Below, piece by piece: positions 10,476 through 19,351 of a DNA stretch of 64,000 bases. The DNA is taken from contig CACWNW010000001.1 in NCBI GenBank assembly GCA_902762305.1, positions 248,001-312,000 on the forward strand, in the 5' to 3' direction. Position numbers and translations under genes: made by a program. Under the pieces are notes generated by a model. The model was not told the origin of the DNA and did not search any database. It worked only from the letters and a program-made list of their open reading frames with translations. Numbering within the stretch: the stretch's first letter is position 1; every line of letters starts with the position of its first letter. The stretch comes from Fibrobacter succinogenes. GTDB taxonomy: Bacteria > Fibrobacterota > Fibrobacteria > Fibrobacterales > Fibrobacteraceae.

Positions 10476-11882
10476 GTGAATTTTTTTTCCAAATCGCTGT
10501 ACACCATAGGATTAACAAGTTTTCTTGTGACATCCTTGGCGTATGGCGAAGCAAAAGGCCTCGCCCAATGCGGCGGGCTTTTTTTATTGGATTCCGATTC
10601 GCAGGAACTGAACAGCTCATCTTGCCGCATTGCCGATTCCATCAGCGCCGGGAAATACACCGTTTTTGCGGGCCTCGCAAATTACCGCATCGGCGGATTA
10701 TGGGAAGACGACTGGACGCTTTCGTTCAAAAGCAACCGCACGCTCGGTTCCGCGGGCATCCGGAGCGACTTCCGGCACATCTCGCTCTCCGTGCAGGCTA
10801 GCAGTTTCACCTCCCTTGCGTCAAGCATTTCGGCGCATACGGCGGATTCCTCATTTTACGCGACGGCGCTCATCGAACGCGGTAACCCTGAACTGGGCAC
10901 CGTCCGCTGGGAATCCGCAAACGACAGCGACGAGGTCCACCTTATCGAGGCCCGCTGGGAAACAGAATACCTGCGAAAGGGATTCTCAGCAGGGGCAAGA
11001 ATTGCAGGCAACGACTTCGCCGCCAGCCTGGAACAGATCAGCACGGCTCCACAGAACATCCAGCGCGAATACTTCATCAAGGATTCCTCGCGCATCTGGT
11101 TCTGGGATTCCCGATTCACGCACAAGTTCGAGATGAGCCAGCTAGAGCTCTATTATGCAGGGCTTTACGCAAACGCGAACATATTCGGGAACACCTACCG
11201 CGACAACAGCACCAAGCGGTTCATGTATATCCCGCTAGAGGCGACCCTCCACTACGGCGACATCCGCTGGGACCATCAGGCATTCGGCCTGCAGGCTCGC
11301 GGCCTCAAAGCCAATATCCGGATGGAGAAAAACAAGAAACGATTCTTCGAGACGCTCGCCCCGAACCGCCTGCTGCCCCCCTCCCTCACGCAGACGCTCT
11401 CGTTCTCTTTTATGCAGAAGAACTACCGGGTCGATTCCGACCTGGACCTTTCCGCCTTCACGCTCGGAGGGCATTTCAGCCCGCAATTCGGCATAGCCCG
11501 GCATATAAGCATCACCCCCCGAATCGAGCTTCACGGATACTACACCTACAACGAGGTAGATATCCAGAAGACCTCGGAAACGACATCCTTCATAGGCTTC
11601 AACGCAGAAGATGAGTCCTGGTCATGGATGCTCGAAAGCTACGGCCTTGTCGCAAGCCTCGGCCTTTCCGCAGAAAGAGCGACGCAGGGCTTGCTCCGCA
11701 ACGTCTCGCTTTTCGCTTCGGCCACGCAGCTCATCCCGTTAAAGACCGATTTTATCGAGCGCGGAGCCAAGAAGACTCCGGAGGGAACCTCCCCCGCCAA
11801 AAACAAAAATGCCGGACTGGAATCCGGCAAGATTTTCCGAAACGGGTTTGCCGCCCATCTCGGAATTTCAATTCAGCTTTAA
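10476..11882 (+). CDS. Exported protein, probable outer-membrane beta-barrel
   Basis: A 468-residue protein with a signal peptide (MNFFSKSLYTIGLTSFLVTSLAYG). The mature part is rich in alternating polar/aromatic strands such as WTLSFKSNRTL, FEMSQLELYYAGLY and ISITPRIELHGYYTYNE. It ends in FAAHLGISIQL, which resembles a beta-barrel C-terminal strand. The start is GTG at 10476, directly after the acidic lipoprotein gene. An outer-membrane location and a partnership with that lipoprotein are inferred from architecture and coupling. No family was recognised. It ends 6 bases from the convergent gpsA stop, with a short GGGG-ATTA-GCCCC-like hairpin across the junction. Confidence 0.7.
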   Translation: MNFFSKSLYTIGLTSFLVTSLAYGEAKGLAQCGGLFLLDSDSQELNSSSCRIADSISAGKYTVFAGLANYRIGGLWEDDWTLSFKSNRTLGSAGIRSDFRHISLSVQASSFTSLASSISAHTADSSFYATALIERGNPELGTVRWESANDSDEVHLIEARWETEYLRKGFSAGARIAGNDFAASLEQISTAPQNIQREYFIKDSSRIWFWDSRFTHKFEMSQLELYYAGLYANANIFGNTYRDNSTKRFMYIPLEATLHYGDIRWDHQAFGLQARGLKANIRMEKNKKRFFETLAPNRLLPPSLTQTLSFSFMQKNYRVDSDLDLSAFTLGGHFSPQFGIARHISITPRIELHGYYTYNEVDIQKTSETTSFIGFNAEDESWSWMLESYGLVASLGLSAERATQGLLRNVSLFASATQLIPLKTDFIERGAKKTPEGTSPAKNKNAGLESGKIFRNGFAAHLGISIQL

Positions 11883-11888
11883 AGGGGA

Positions 11889-12920
11889 TTAGCCCCAGAC
11901 TTCTTCCTTGAGCTCGCGGCCCCACATGTCCTTGATGACATCGTCGACCTTCTTGCCTTCGAAGAGGAGCGCATGCACGGAGTTCACGATGGGCATCTCG
12001 ACACCGAGCTTGTCGGCGAGCGCCTTGGTGCTCTTGCAGGTAGGCACGCCTTCGGCCACCATCTTCATGCCGGCAAGAACCTGCTCGATGGTTTCGCCAC
12101 GCCCGATGTGTTCACCCACGTAGCGGTTGCGGCTATGCTGCGAAAGGCAGGTCACGATGAGGTCGCCCATGCCGGCAAGGCCAGCGAACGTTTCGGACTT
12201 TGCACCGAGAGCCTTGCCCAGGCGGCACATTTCGGCCTGGCCGCGGGTAAGGAGGGCTGCACGCGTGTTGTCGCCAATCTTGTACTTGCCGCTAGCCTCG
12301 AGCCCGTAGAGCACGCCAGAAGCAATGGCAATCACGTTCTTCACGGAACCGCAGAGTTCCACGCCCACGATGTCGGTAGAACTGTAAACGCGCAGGTAGG
12401 AGCAGCTCATGACCTTCTGCACGAGCTTCGCGGATTCCTCGTTCACGCAGGCGGCCACAATCGCGGTAAGGATATGGCGGCTCACTTCTTCGGCATGCGA
12501 AGGCCCGCTGAAGGCGACCATCTTGTCGTCAGTAAGCCACGGCACGTTCGAGAGCAGCACTTCGCTCATCAGCTGATTCGTGCCTTCAAGGATACCCTTT
12601 GTGGCACACACGACTACGGGTTCCTTACCCTTCGCCGGAGTCCACTTGCCGAGATTCTTGGCAACGCCACCCATGAACTGGGACGGCACCACGATAAGCA
12701 CCATGTCGCAGCCTTCGAGAGCGGCATTCATGTCGGTCGTGTACTTGAAATCCGCCGGGAAGATTACGCCGGGGAGCTTGTCCTTGTACTGATGCTCCGT
12801 CGAAAGCAAATCGACTTCGGCCTGCGAGTTTGTCCAAAAGGAGACTTCGCACTTATTTTCATAGACCACCTGACCGAGAGTCAGGCCCCAACCACCAGTA
12901 CCTAAAACTGTAACCTTCAT
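11889..12920 (-). CDS. gpsA: Glycerol-3-phosphate dehydrogenase [NAD(P)+]
   Basis: Makes sn-glycerol 3-phosphate from dihydroxyacetone phosphate for phospholipid synthesis. The product has 343 residues, the usual family length. The N-terminal Rossmann motif is VLGTGGWGLTLG (about residues 4-15). SGPSHAEEV (about 139) and VELCGSVKNVIAIASG with the catalytic Lys (about 190) are present. GDLIVTCLSQHSRNR lies at about 250. It is the last gene of a minus-strand run that also has plsY 32 bases upstream. GpsA makes the substrate that PlsY acylates, so the pairing is functionally sensible. Cytoplasmic. Confidence 0.95.
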   Translation of the reverse strand: MKVTVLGTGGWGLTLGQVVYENKCEVSFWTNSQAEVDLLSTEHQYKDKLPGVIFPADFKYTTDMNAALEGCDMVLIVVPSQFMGGVAKNLGKWTPAKGKEPVVVCATKGILEGTNQLMSEVLLSNVPWLTDDKMVAFSGPSHAEEVSRHILTAIVAACVNEESAKLVQKVMSCSYLRVYSSTDIVGVELCGSVKNVIAIASGVLYGLEASGKYKIGDNTRAALLTRGQAEMCRLGKALGAKSETFAGLAGMGDLIVTCLSQHSRNRYVGEHIGRGETIEQVLAGMKMVAEGVPTCKSTKALADKLGVEMPIVNSVHALLFEGKKVDDVIKDMWGRELKEEVWG

Positions 12921-12952
12921 AATGATATTCCTTTACCAACAATCTACAATAT

Positions 12953-13630
12953 TTACGCTTTCGGAGTCTTGCGCTTGCTGCCAAAACCGTTCTCGGTGCC
13001 ATTCATAAGGCGCTTGATGTTCGATTTGTGCTTCACAATCACGAAAACGGCCACGACAAGGCAGGTAATCATGAGCCCGAGGTTGATATCGTCCGGCGGG
13101 AAGGGCAACTTGAAGTAGCCCATCACCCCCAGGGCACCGAGGGCGACACAGGCTCCGATACTCCCGACAGACACGTATTTAGTCGAGAACGTGAGCACCA
13201 CCCACACGCCGAGGCACGTAAGCGCCGTTATCGGGCAGAGCGCGAGGAACACGCCCAGAGCGGCAAGGACGCCCTTGCCCCCGCGGAAACCCGCGAAGCA
13301 GGTGAAACTATGCCCGAGAATCACGAGGATACCCGCGACAAGCGGAACCCAGCTGGAATAGTCGGCGCCACCGGCGGCCACCTGCATTTCGCACAACCTC
13401 ATGGCTATCCACGGGCCGAAGAACCCCTTGAGCAAATCCATGAAGACCACGGGGAGCGCAGGCTTCCAACCGAGCACGCGGAACGTGTTGGTGAGGCCCG
13501 CATTCTTGGAACCGTAGTCCCTAATGTCGAACGACTTTCCCTTTGCGAGCTTTGCTATCCAGATGGCGCTGGGAATCGACCCCAGCAAGTACGCTATTGG
13601 AAGACTCAGTAAACTGTTCAAGTTCTTCAT
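12953..13630 (-). CDS. plsY: Acyl-phosphate:glycerol-3-phosphate acyltransferase
   Basis: Integral membrane acyltransferase that makes lysophosphatidic acid from glycerol 3-phosphate and acyl phosphate. The product is about 225 residues with several hydrophobic segments. Family motifs AYLLGSIPSAIWIAK, GSKNAGLTNTFRVLG and GHSFTCFAGFRGGKG are present. The N-terminal coding region lies inside the 3' end of der in another frame. ATG at 13630 has AAAGG directly against it, too close for normal use. TTG at 13621 sits 8 bases from AAAGG, so that codon may be the true start. Followed by gpsA in the same direction. Confidence 0.92.
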   Translation of the reverse strand: MKNLNSLLSLPIAYLLGSIPSAIWIAKLAKGKSFDIRDYGSKNAGLTNTFRVLGWKPALPVVFMDLLKGFFGPWIAMRLCEMQVAAGGADYSSWVPLVAGILVILGHSFTCFAGFRGGKGVLAALGVFLALCPITALTCLGVWVVLTFSTKYVSVGSIGACVALGALGVMGYFKLPFPPDDINLGLMITCLVVAVFVIVKHKSNIKRLMNGTENGFGSKRKTPKA

Positions 13631-14963
13631 CCTTTCTGAGAGTTAACTTCTGGTCGAAATTCAGGCGGAGGGGGGCACCCTGCAGCTGGAATTCCTCATA
13701 AAACTTTTTGAGCAGATAGCGCTTGTACGACTCGTCCACCAGTTCGGGCGTGCGGGTCTCGATAGCGATGACCGGCGGCTCCACCAGAATCTGGCATGCG
13801 CGGGTAAGCGACACCACGCGGGCGTTATGGCTCGGAGGCGCCTTCTCTTGCAAGAAATTCGCGAAACTTTCGGCGACACGGTCACGGCCCAGCACGCGGC
13901 GGCAGTTGGCATACACCGTCTGGATGGCCTGTACCACGCGGTTGATGCGCTGGCCTTCCTTGGCACTGATCGAGATAATGGGCACATACTCGAGCATCGG
14001 TTCGCGTTCGAGCATTTCCTTGACCATGTGATCGAAACTCTTCTCGGTCTTGTTCGGGAGGATATCCCACTTGTTGAGGACCACCACAAGGCCCTTGCCC
14101 GCCTTGCGGATTTCAGTAATGATGCGGAAGTCCTGCACTTCGAGCCCGCGAGTGCAATCGACCATCAGCACCGACACGTCGGAACGGCGCACGCTTTCGA
14201 GGGTTCGCATGTTGCTGAAGATTTCGACTTCGTCTTCGACCTTCGCCTTCTTGCGGAGGCCCGCGGTATCGGTCACCACGAACTTCTGGCCATCAACTAC
14301 AAAATCACAGTCAATGGAATCGCGAGTCGTACCCGGGATGTCGGAAACCACCGCGCGGTCTTCGTTCAGCAGGCGGTTCAACAGCGTGCTCTTGCCCGCA
14401 TTCGGGCGGCCGAGGATGGCGAAACGGATGGGGCGTTCTTCCTTGCGTTCACCACGCACAGGAGTCGGGAGAACCGATATGACTTCGTCGAGCAAGCTCA
14501 AGCAGGCATAACCCGTAAGCGCACTGATGGTGCGGGGCAGGCCGAAACCAAGCTTCAGGAACTCGTAGCTTTCCTGGCGGTCGCCCTGCTGCTCGCTCTT
14601 GTTCGCCACGAGAATCACCTTCTTGTCTTCTTTATGGACAAGGCGCGCGAACTGCTGGTCGAGCTTGGTAATGCCTACGCGGACATCCACCATGAAGAGC
14701 ACCAGGTCGGATTCCTTCACGGCGTTGAAAATTTGCGCACGGACGCTATCGGCCAGCACATCGATGGTATCGTCGGGCAAGAATCCGCCCGTATCGACCA
14801 CCGTAAACTCGTGACCCTTGTAGTTGGCCGTCTGGTAATGCCTATCGCGGGTAACGCCGTCACGGTCAGAAACGACCGCGGCTCGCCGCCCCAGGATCCG
14901 GTTAAAAAGAGAGGACTTCCCAACATTCGGGCGTCCGATAATACATACGACAGGTAATTTCAT
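13521..14963 (-). CDS. der: GTPase Der (EngA), ribosome assembly factor
   Basis: Double-GTPase required for 50S subunit maturation, 480 residues. First G domain: GRPNVGKSSLFN (about 10-21), DTGGF and NKSEQ. Second G domain: GRPNAGKSTLLN (about 190), DTAGLRKK and NKWDILP (about 305). The KH-like C-terminal domain runs to about residue 442 (LRLNFDQKLTL). After that the ORF continues about 35 residues that look unlike Der (VDSQRHLDSKARKGKVVRH at the end), because the frame runs on into plsY. The overlap is 110 bases. Upstream neighbour nudC is 34 bases away in the same direction. Confidence 0.95.
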   Translation of the reverse strand: MKLPVVCIIGRPNVGKSSLFNRILGRRAAVVSDRDGVTRDRHYQTANYKGHEFTVVDTGGFLPDDTIDVLADSVRAQIFNAVKESDLVLFMVDVRVGITKLDQQFARLVHKEDKKVILVANKSEQQGDRQESYEFLKLGFGLPRTISALTGYACLSLLDEVISVLPTPVRGERKEERPIRFAILGRPNAGKSTLLNRLLNEDRAVVSDIPGTTRDSIDCDFVVDGQKFVVTDTAGLRKKAKVEDEVEIFSNMRTLESVRRSDVSVLMVDCTRGLEVQDFRIITEIRKAGKGLVVVLNKWDILPNKTEKSFDHMVKEMLEREPMLEYVPIISISAKEGQRINRVVQAIQTVYANCRRVLGRDRVAESFANFLQEKAPPSHNARVVSLTRACQILVEPPVIAIETRTPELVDESYKRYLLKKFYEEFQLQGAPLRLNFDQKLTLRKDEELEQFTESSNSVLAGVDSQRHLDSKARKGKVVRH

Positions 14964-14997
14964 CGTATGTAAATATAGAAAAACAAAGGGAGAAAAC

Positions 14998-15885
14998 CTA
15001 GAGCGTAAAGCCGCGGCGGAAGTCTTCGATAAGGCAGCAGCTGATGCTCACGTCGGTCTCGTATTCGGGGATGTCCTCGCGCTTGACCCACATAGCTTCG
15101 GAGAGTTCCTCCTTCTGCATGCGGATGGTATCGTCGCCATCGAGTTCGGCGGTAAAGCCCGCGATAAGCGAGTCGCTGAAGGCCCAGGGCTGCGAACTGA
15201 AGTAGCGGATGTTCTTCACGCGGAGGCCAGCTTCTTCCATGACTTCGCGATGCACCGCCTGTTCAAGGCTCTCGCCCACTTCCACAAAACCCGAAATGAG
15301 GAAGAGCCTCGGGTTCGGATTGTCGATGTTATGCGCCATCAGGAGCTTGTCGCCGTTGCGGACGGCCACAATCACGACCGGAGAGATGCGCGGGTAAACG
15401 ACATTCCCGCATTTAGGACAAACTATAGAACGTTCATGGTCACCGCGGATAGTCACGTTCCCGCACTTGCCGCAGAACTTGTTCAGCGATTCCCAATGCG
15501 CGATATGGACCGCGGTAGCGCCGCCCATGCGTTCCACGGGATTCATGGTGCGGAAAGTGCGGCTGCCCATAAATTCGTAGCCTTCAAGCGTCGCGACAGT
15601 ATCGGCCGGCTTCGCCTCGATGCTATCGTCCAGGAAAAACGCCGTATCGTCGATGCTGAAAAGGTAGTGGCCTTCGAAATCGGCAAGCGTCTTGCCTTCA
15701 AGCGCGAGCAGTTCGCCCACGCGGGGAATTGCGAAACCCGCGGCCGGTGCGCCATCCTGATTTGAAGTCGCAACCTTCTTCAAGAGGGTCTTCGCGCCAT
15801 CATAACGAATAACAAAGTCGGTGGCCTTCGGGTCAACGACCTTGAATTCGTTACAGAAAATATGCGGTGCAATCTCGTGAATCAT
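14998..15885 (-). CDS. nudC: NADH pyrophosphatase / NAD-decapping Nudix hydrolase
   Basis: Hydrolyses NADH and removes NAD caps from RNA in characterised homologues. The product has 295 residues. A four-Cys zinc ribbon, CGKC...CPKC, lies at about residues 133-155. The Nudix box GFVEVGESLEQAVHREVMEE follows at about 200. The NudC-defining SQPWAF motif lies shortly downstream (usual form SQPWPFP). The N-terminal domain is divergent, as in most of the family. First gene of the run nudC-der-plsY-gpsA; the region upstream contains the heptamer-repeat element at 15891-15986. Confidence 0.92.
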   Translation of the reverse strand: MIHEIAPHIFCNEFKVVDPKATDFVIRYDGAKTLLKKVATSNQDGAPAAGFAIPRVGELLALEGKTLADFEGHYLFSIDDTAFFLDDSIEAKPADTVATLEGYEFMGSRTFRTMNPVERMGGATAVHIAHWESLNKFCGKCGNVTIRGDHERSIVCPKCGNVVYPRISPVVIVAVRNGDKLLMAHNIDNPNPRLFLISGFVEVGESLEQAVHREVMEEAGLRVKNIRYFSSQPWAFSDSLIAGFTAELDGDDTIRMQKEELSEAMWVKREDIPEYETDVSISCCLIEDFRRGFTL

Positions 15886-15890
15886 GATCT

Positions 15891-15986
15891 AGTTATTAGT
15901 AGTTAGTCATTAGTCATTGGTTTAGATAATCGCGCCTACGGCGCCTGAATAAATTCTATTGACCATTGACTAATGACCAATGACCA
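15891..15986. repeat. Heptamer-arm palindromic element, copy 1 (3' of speA)
   Basis: Left arm (about 15891-15920) is built from TAGTCAT-type 7-base repeats. The centre is GCGCC-TAC-GGCGC (15932-15944). The right arm (15963-15986) holds the complementary ATGACCA/ATGACTA heptamers. The whole can fold back on itself. A second copy with the same plan lies at 17921-18018, on the other side of speA. Confidence 0.85.
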
Positions 15987-15990
15987 TTTC

Positions 15991-17889
15991 CTACTCCAGA
16001 TACGTGTACCCGTACAGGCCGCTGCGGTAGATGTTCAGGAATTCCTTGCCTTCTTGCAGGCTGATTTTTCCTTCCTTCACGGAGCGCGTCACCCAGTTTT
16101 CCATGGTACGCACCAGCGCCTTGTCGCTGAAGTTCACGTAATCGAGCACATCTTCCACCGATTCACCATCGATAATCTTGTCGATTTCGTAGGTGCCATT
16201 CTCGTTGCACACAATATGCACCGCATTCGTATCGCCGAAGAGGTTGTGCAAGTCACCGAGGATTTCCTGGTAAGCTCCCACAAGGTAGACCGCGATGTAG
16301 TACGGCTCATCCTTTTTGAGCTTGTGGAGCGGAAGCGTACGGGCCACGTCGCCACCACGCACGAACATCGTAATCTTGCCGTCGCTATCGCAGGTCACGT
16401 CCTGGATGGTAGTCTCAACGGTCGGTTCCTCGTTCAGCCGCTGGATAGGCATCACGGGGAACACCTGGTCGATTGCCCAGCTATCGGGCAGGCTCTGGAA
16501 CAAGCTGAAGTTTCCAAAGTATTTCTCGGCCAAGAGGCGCGGAAGTTCCGCCAGTTCATAAGGCGGATGGCGTAATTCGCTCGCAATCTGGTTCACTTCG
16601 CGAGCGATGCTCCAGAACAGGCGTTCACTCATGGCGCGAGTCGGCAGGTCGTAATCGCCAACCTTGAATCCGCTCAGCACGTCGTCGTTGATCTGCATGG
16701 CATCGTGCCAGCTTTCGAGCAAATTCTTGGGAGTCAGTCCCTTGTAAATGCTGTAGAGGTCCTTGAGCGCATCGGGAGCATCATTGCTGATTTCGTGTTC
16801 TTCGTCGTCGAAGAAAGCCTGGCCGGCAGTCTCGAGGATATTGAAAACCAAGATGGAATGATGAGCCGAAAGTGCACGGCCCGATTCCGCAATCACGTTC
16901 GGATGCGGAAGTTTTGCCTCTTCGCAAGCTTCGTAAAGCGCATAGACAACGTCGTTCGCATATTCCTGGATGGAGTAGTTCACCGAGCTCGCGTTGGAAC
17001 TGCGGGTGCCGTCGTAATCGACGCCAAGGCCGCCGCCCACATCCACGAATTCCAGGCCCATGCCCATCTTGCGGATTTGCACGTAGAACTGCGAAACCTC
17101 GCGAAGCCCGCTCTTGATATGGCGAATATTCGTAATCTGACTACCCAAGTGGAAGTGGATGAGCTTGAGGCAGTCTTCCATCTTCTCTTCCCTGATGTAG
17201 TCGAGCGCTTCCAGCAGTTCGGAACTGTTTAGGCCGAACTTGCTATGATATCCGCCGGATTCTTCCCACTTGCCGCTGCCGGAACTGGCGAGCTTGATGC
17301 GGACACCGATATTCGGGCGGACACCGATACGGCGGGACAGTTCCACCACCAGGTGGAGCTCGTTCATCTTCTCGACAACAATGAAAATCTTCTTGCCCAT
17401 CTTCTGCGCAAGAAGCGCGAGTTCGATAAAGTCCTCGTCCTTGTAACCGTTACAGATGATGAGGGCGTCGGCATTGTCCATATTGGCAAGTACGGCATGG
17501 AGTTCCGGCTTGGAACCGGCCTCGAGACCGATATTGAACTTCTTGCCATGGCGCACCACCTCTTCCAAGACCGCGCGCTGCTGGTTCACCTTGATGGGGA
17601 ACATGCCGAAGTACGTTCCCTTGAAGCCATACTCTTCGCGCGCCCTGTTGAAGCACTCGTTGATTTTCTCGATGCGGCTGTCCAGGATATCCGGGAAACG
17701 CAGCAGCATCGGGGTGGAGACGTCGCGAAGCGCGAGTTCCTGCACCAGATCGTAGAGGTCGATGTCCGGGCCGCCGTTCTTGAGCGGGTGAACTGTCGCG
17801 TGTCCCTTCTCGTTGATATCGAAGAAGTTCACGCCCCAACCCTTGACGTTGTACAAGTCACGGGAATCGTCAATGCGCCATTTTTTCAT
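15991..17889 (-). CDS. speA: Biosynthetic arginine decarboxylase
   Basis: PLP-dependent fold-III decarboxylase that converts arginine to agmatine, the first step of the agmatine route to putrescine. The product has 632 residues, typical of SpeA. Motifs include FPIKVNQQRAVLEEVV with the PLP-binding Lys (about residue 103), GLEAGSKPEL, HFHLGSQI, DVGGGLGVDYDG (about 290) and AESGRALSAHHS (about 340). It ends in a family-typical GLYGYTYLE. It lies next to a carboxynorspermidine/carboxyspermidine dehydrogenase gene, which fits polyamine synthesis. It is flanked on both sides by the same heptamer-repeat element. Confidence 0.95.
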   Translation of the reverse strand: MKKWRIDDSRDLYNVKGWGVNFFDINEKGHATVHPLKNGGPDIDLYDLVQELALRDVSTPMLLRFPDILDSRIEKINECFNRAREEYGFKGTYFGMFPIKVNQQRAVLEEVVRHGKKFNIGLEAGSKPELHAVLANMDNADALIICNGYKDEDFIELALLAQKMGKKIFIVVEKMNELHLVVELSRRIGVRPNIGVRIKLASSGSGKWEESGGYHSKFGLNSSELLEALDYIREEKMEDCLKLIHFHLGSQITNIRHIKSGLREVSQFYVQIRKMGMGLEFVDVGGGLGVDYDGTRSSNASSVNYSIQEYANDVVYALYEACEEAKLPHPNVIAESGRALSAHHSILVFNILETAGQAFFDDEEHEISNDAPDALKDLYSIYKGLTPKNLLESWHDAMQINDDVLSGFKVGDYDLPTRAMSERLFWSIAREVNQIASELRHPPYELAELPRLLAEKYFGNFSLFQSLPDSWAIDQVFPVMPIQRLNEEPTVETTIQDVTCDSDGKITMFVRGGDVARTLPLHKLKKDEPYYIAVYLVGAYQEILGDLHNLFGDTNAVHIVCNENGTYEIDKIIDGESVEDVLDYVNFSDKALVRTMENWVTRSVKEGKISLQEGKEFLNIYRSGLYGYTYLE

Positions 17890-17920
17890 TATTTGATCTC
17901 AAGAATCAGGTTTCAAGTTT

Positions 17921-18018
17921 TGGTCACTAGTCACTAGTCATTAGTCAATAGTTTATAATCAGGCGCCTATGGCGCGATAATTACAACCAACGACCAATGA
18001 CCAACAACCAATGACCAC
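17921..18018. repeat. Heptamer-arm palindromic element, copy 2 (5' of speA)
   Basis: Left arm about 17921-17950 contains TCACTAG/TCATTAG-type heptamers. The centre GCGCC-TAT-GGCGC is at 17963-17975. The right arm about 17981-18018 contains ATGACCA and related heptamers. Same plan as 15891-15986; the two differ in arm detail, so they are related rather than a fresh duplicate. Confidence 0.85.
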
Positions 18019-18028
18019 TCCATGATTT

Positions 18029-19253
18029 TTAATCCACCAGCACCGGGTTAAAGTTTTCCTTCCACGGGAGGCCGTACTTGGTGAGGGCTTCCATGAACGG
18101 ATCCGGATCAAATTCTTCGACGGTGTGCACGCCCGGCTTGTTCCACTTGCCGGTAAGCACCATCATGGCGCCGCACATGGCCGGCACGCCAGTCGTGTAG
18201 GCGATAGCCTGGCTGCCGAGTTCCTTGTAGCATTCCTGGTGGTCGCAGACGTTGTACAGGTAGTAGGTCTTCGGCTTGCCGTCCTTGGTACCCTTGAAGA
18301 TGCAACCAATGTTCGTCTTGCCCACAGTGCGGGGGCCGAGGCTTGCCGGGTCCGGAAGGAGCGCCTTGAGGAACTGGATAGGCACGATTTCCTGGCCCTG
18401 GAACTTGATGGGCTGGGTGCTGAGCATGCCCACGTCTTCGAGGCAGCGCATGTGGTCGAGGTAGCTCTGGCCGAACGTCATGAAGAAGCGGATGCAGCAG
18501 GTACATGTCCTTCTTGCCGACTTCGTCAAACACGTATTCGCGCTTAATGCTCATGGCCGGGATTTCGACCCAGTGGCCCTTGCCGTTTGCATCGGTGTCC
18601 CAGTAGCTGCCCGGTGCAGAAACTTCGCGCAGGTTGATTTCGGGGTTGAAGTTCGTCGCAAACTTGTAGCCGTGATCGCCGCCGTTACAGTCGAGAATAT
18701 CGATTTCTTCGATGGTGTCGAACTGGTGCTTGAGGGCGTAAGCGCAGTAGGCCTGCGAAACACCCGGGTCAAAGCCGGAACCGAGCAATGCCGTAAGGCC
18801 GGCCTTTTCAAACTTTTCCTTGTAAGCCCACTGCCAGCTGTAGTCGAAGTAGGCGCTGAAGCCCTGTTCCTTGCAGCGCTTGTCGTAGACCTTGCGCCAC
18901 TCGGGATCGTCGATGTTTTCGGGCTCGTAGTTCGCCGTGTCCATGTAGTTCACGCCACATTCGAGGCAGGCGTCCATGATGGCGAGGTCCTGGTACGGGA
19001 GCGCGATGTTCATCACCAGGTCGGGCTTGTATTCCTTGATGAGTTTCACGACATTTTCAGCCTTGTCGGCATCCACCGCGGCAGTCGTAATGACCGTCTT
19101 CGTGTTCGGGCGCAGTTCCTGTGCCAGTTTTTCGCAGTTTTCGCGGTGACGGCTAGCGATGCAGATTTCGCTGAACACTTCGCTTGCCGTGCAGCATTTC
19201 TTGATAGCAACCGTGGCGACAGCGCCACAACCGATAATCAAAGCTCTTGCCAT
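18029..19253 (-). pseudogene. Carboxynorspermidine/carboxyspermidine dehydrogenase, frameshifted
   Basis: Saccharopine-dehydrogenase-like enzyme of the carboxyspermidine route (putrescine plus aspartate semialdehyde). The frame from 19253 carries MARALIIGCGAVATVAIKKC, MDTANYEPEN, LGSGFDPGVSQAYCAYA and DCNGGDHGYKF, then loses homology after KKDMYLL near 18500. A second frame ending at 18029 continues with IRFFMTFGQSYLDHMRCLED, LPDPASLGPRTVGKT, YYLYNVCDHQECY and FDPDPFMEALTKYGLPW. The two halves together cover the whole family. From memory of homologues, about 17 residues (a HEELES...KR stretch) are missing at the junction, so a deletion that is not a multiple of three is likely. It could be a true mutation or an assembly error. 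Neighbour of speA. Confidence 0.85.
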
Positions 19254-19351
19254 TTTGTGTTTATCCTCATTATGGAATTGTTAGCCCCATAAATTTAGGA
19301 ACTTTTACGCATGGCGAGCGAAGTTCATCATGATTAAAACCACAAATGAGG

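Noticed and set aside
11883-11895. Bidirectional terminator between the barrel-like gene and gpsA
   Set aside because: GGGG-ATTA-GCCCC is a very short stem that overlaps the gpsA stop, with no T-run. Too weak to call.
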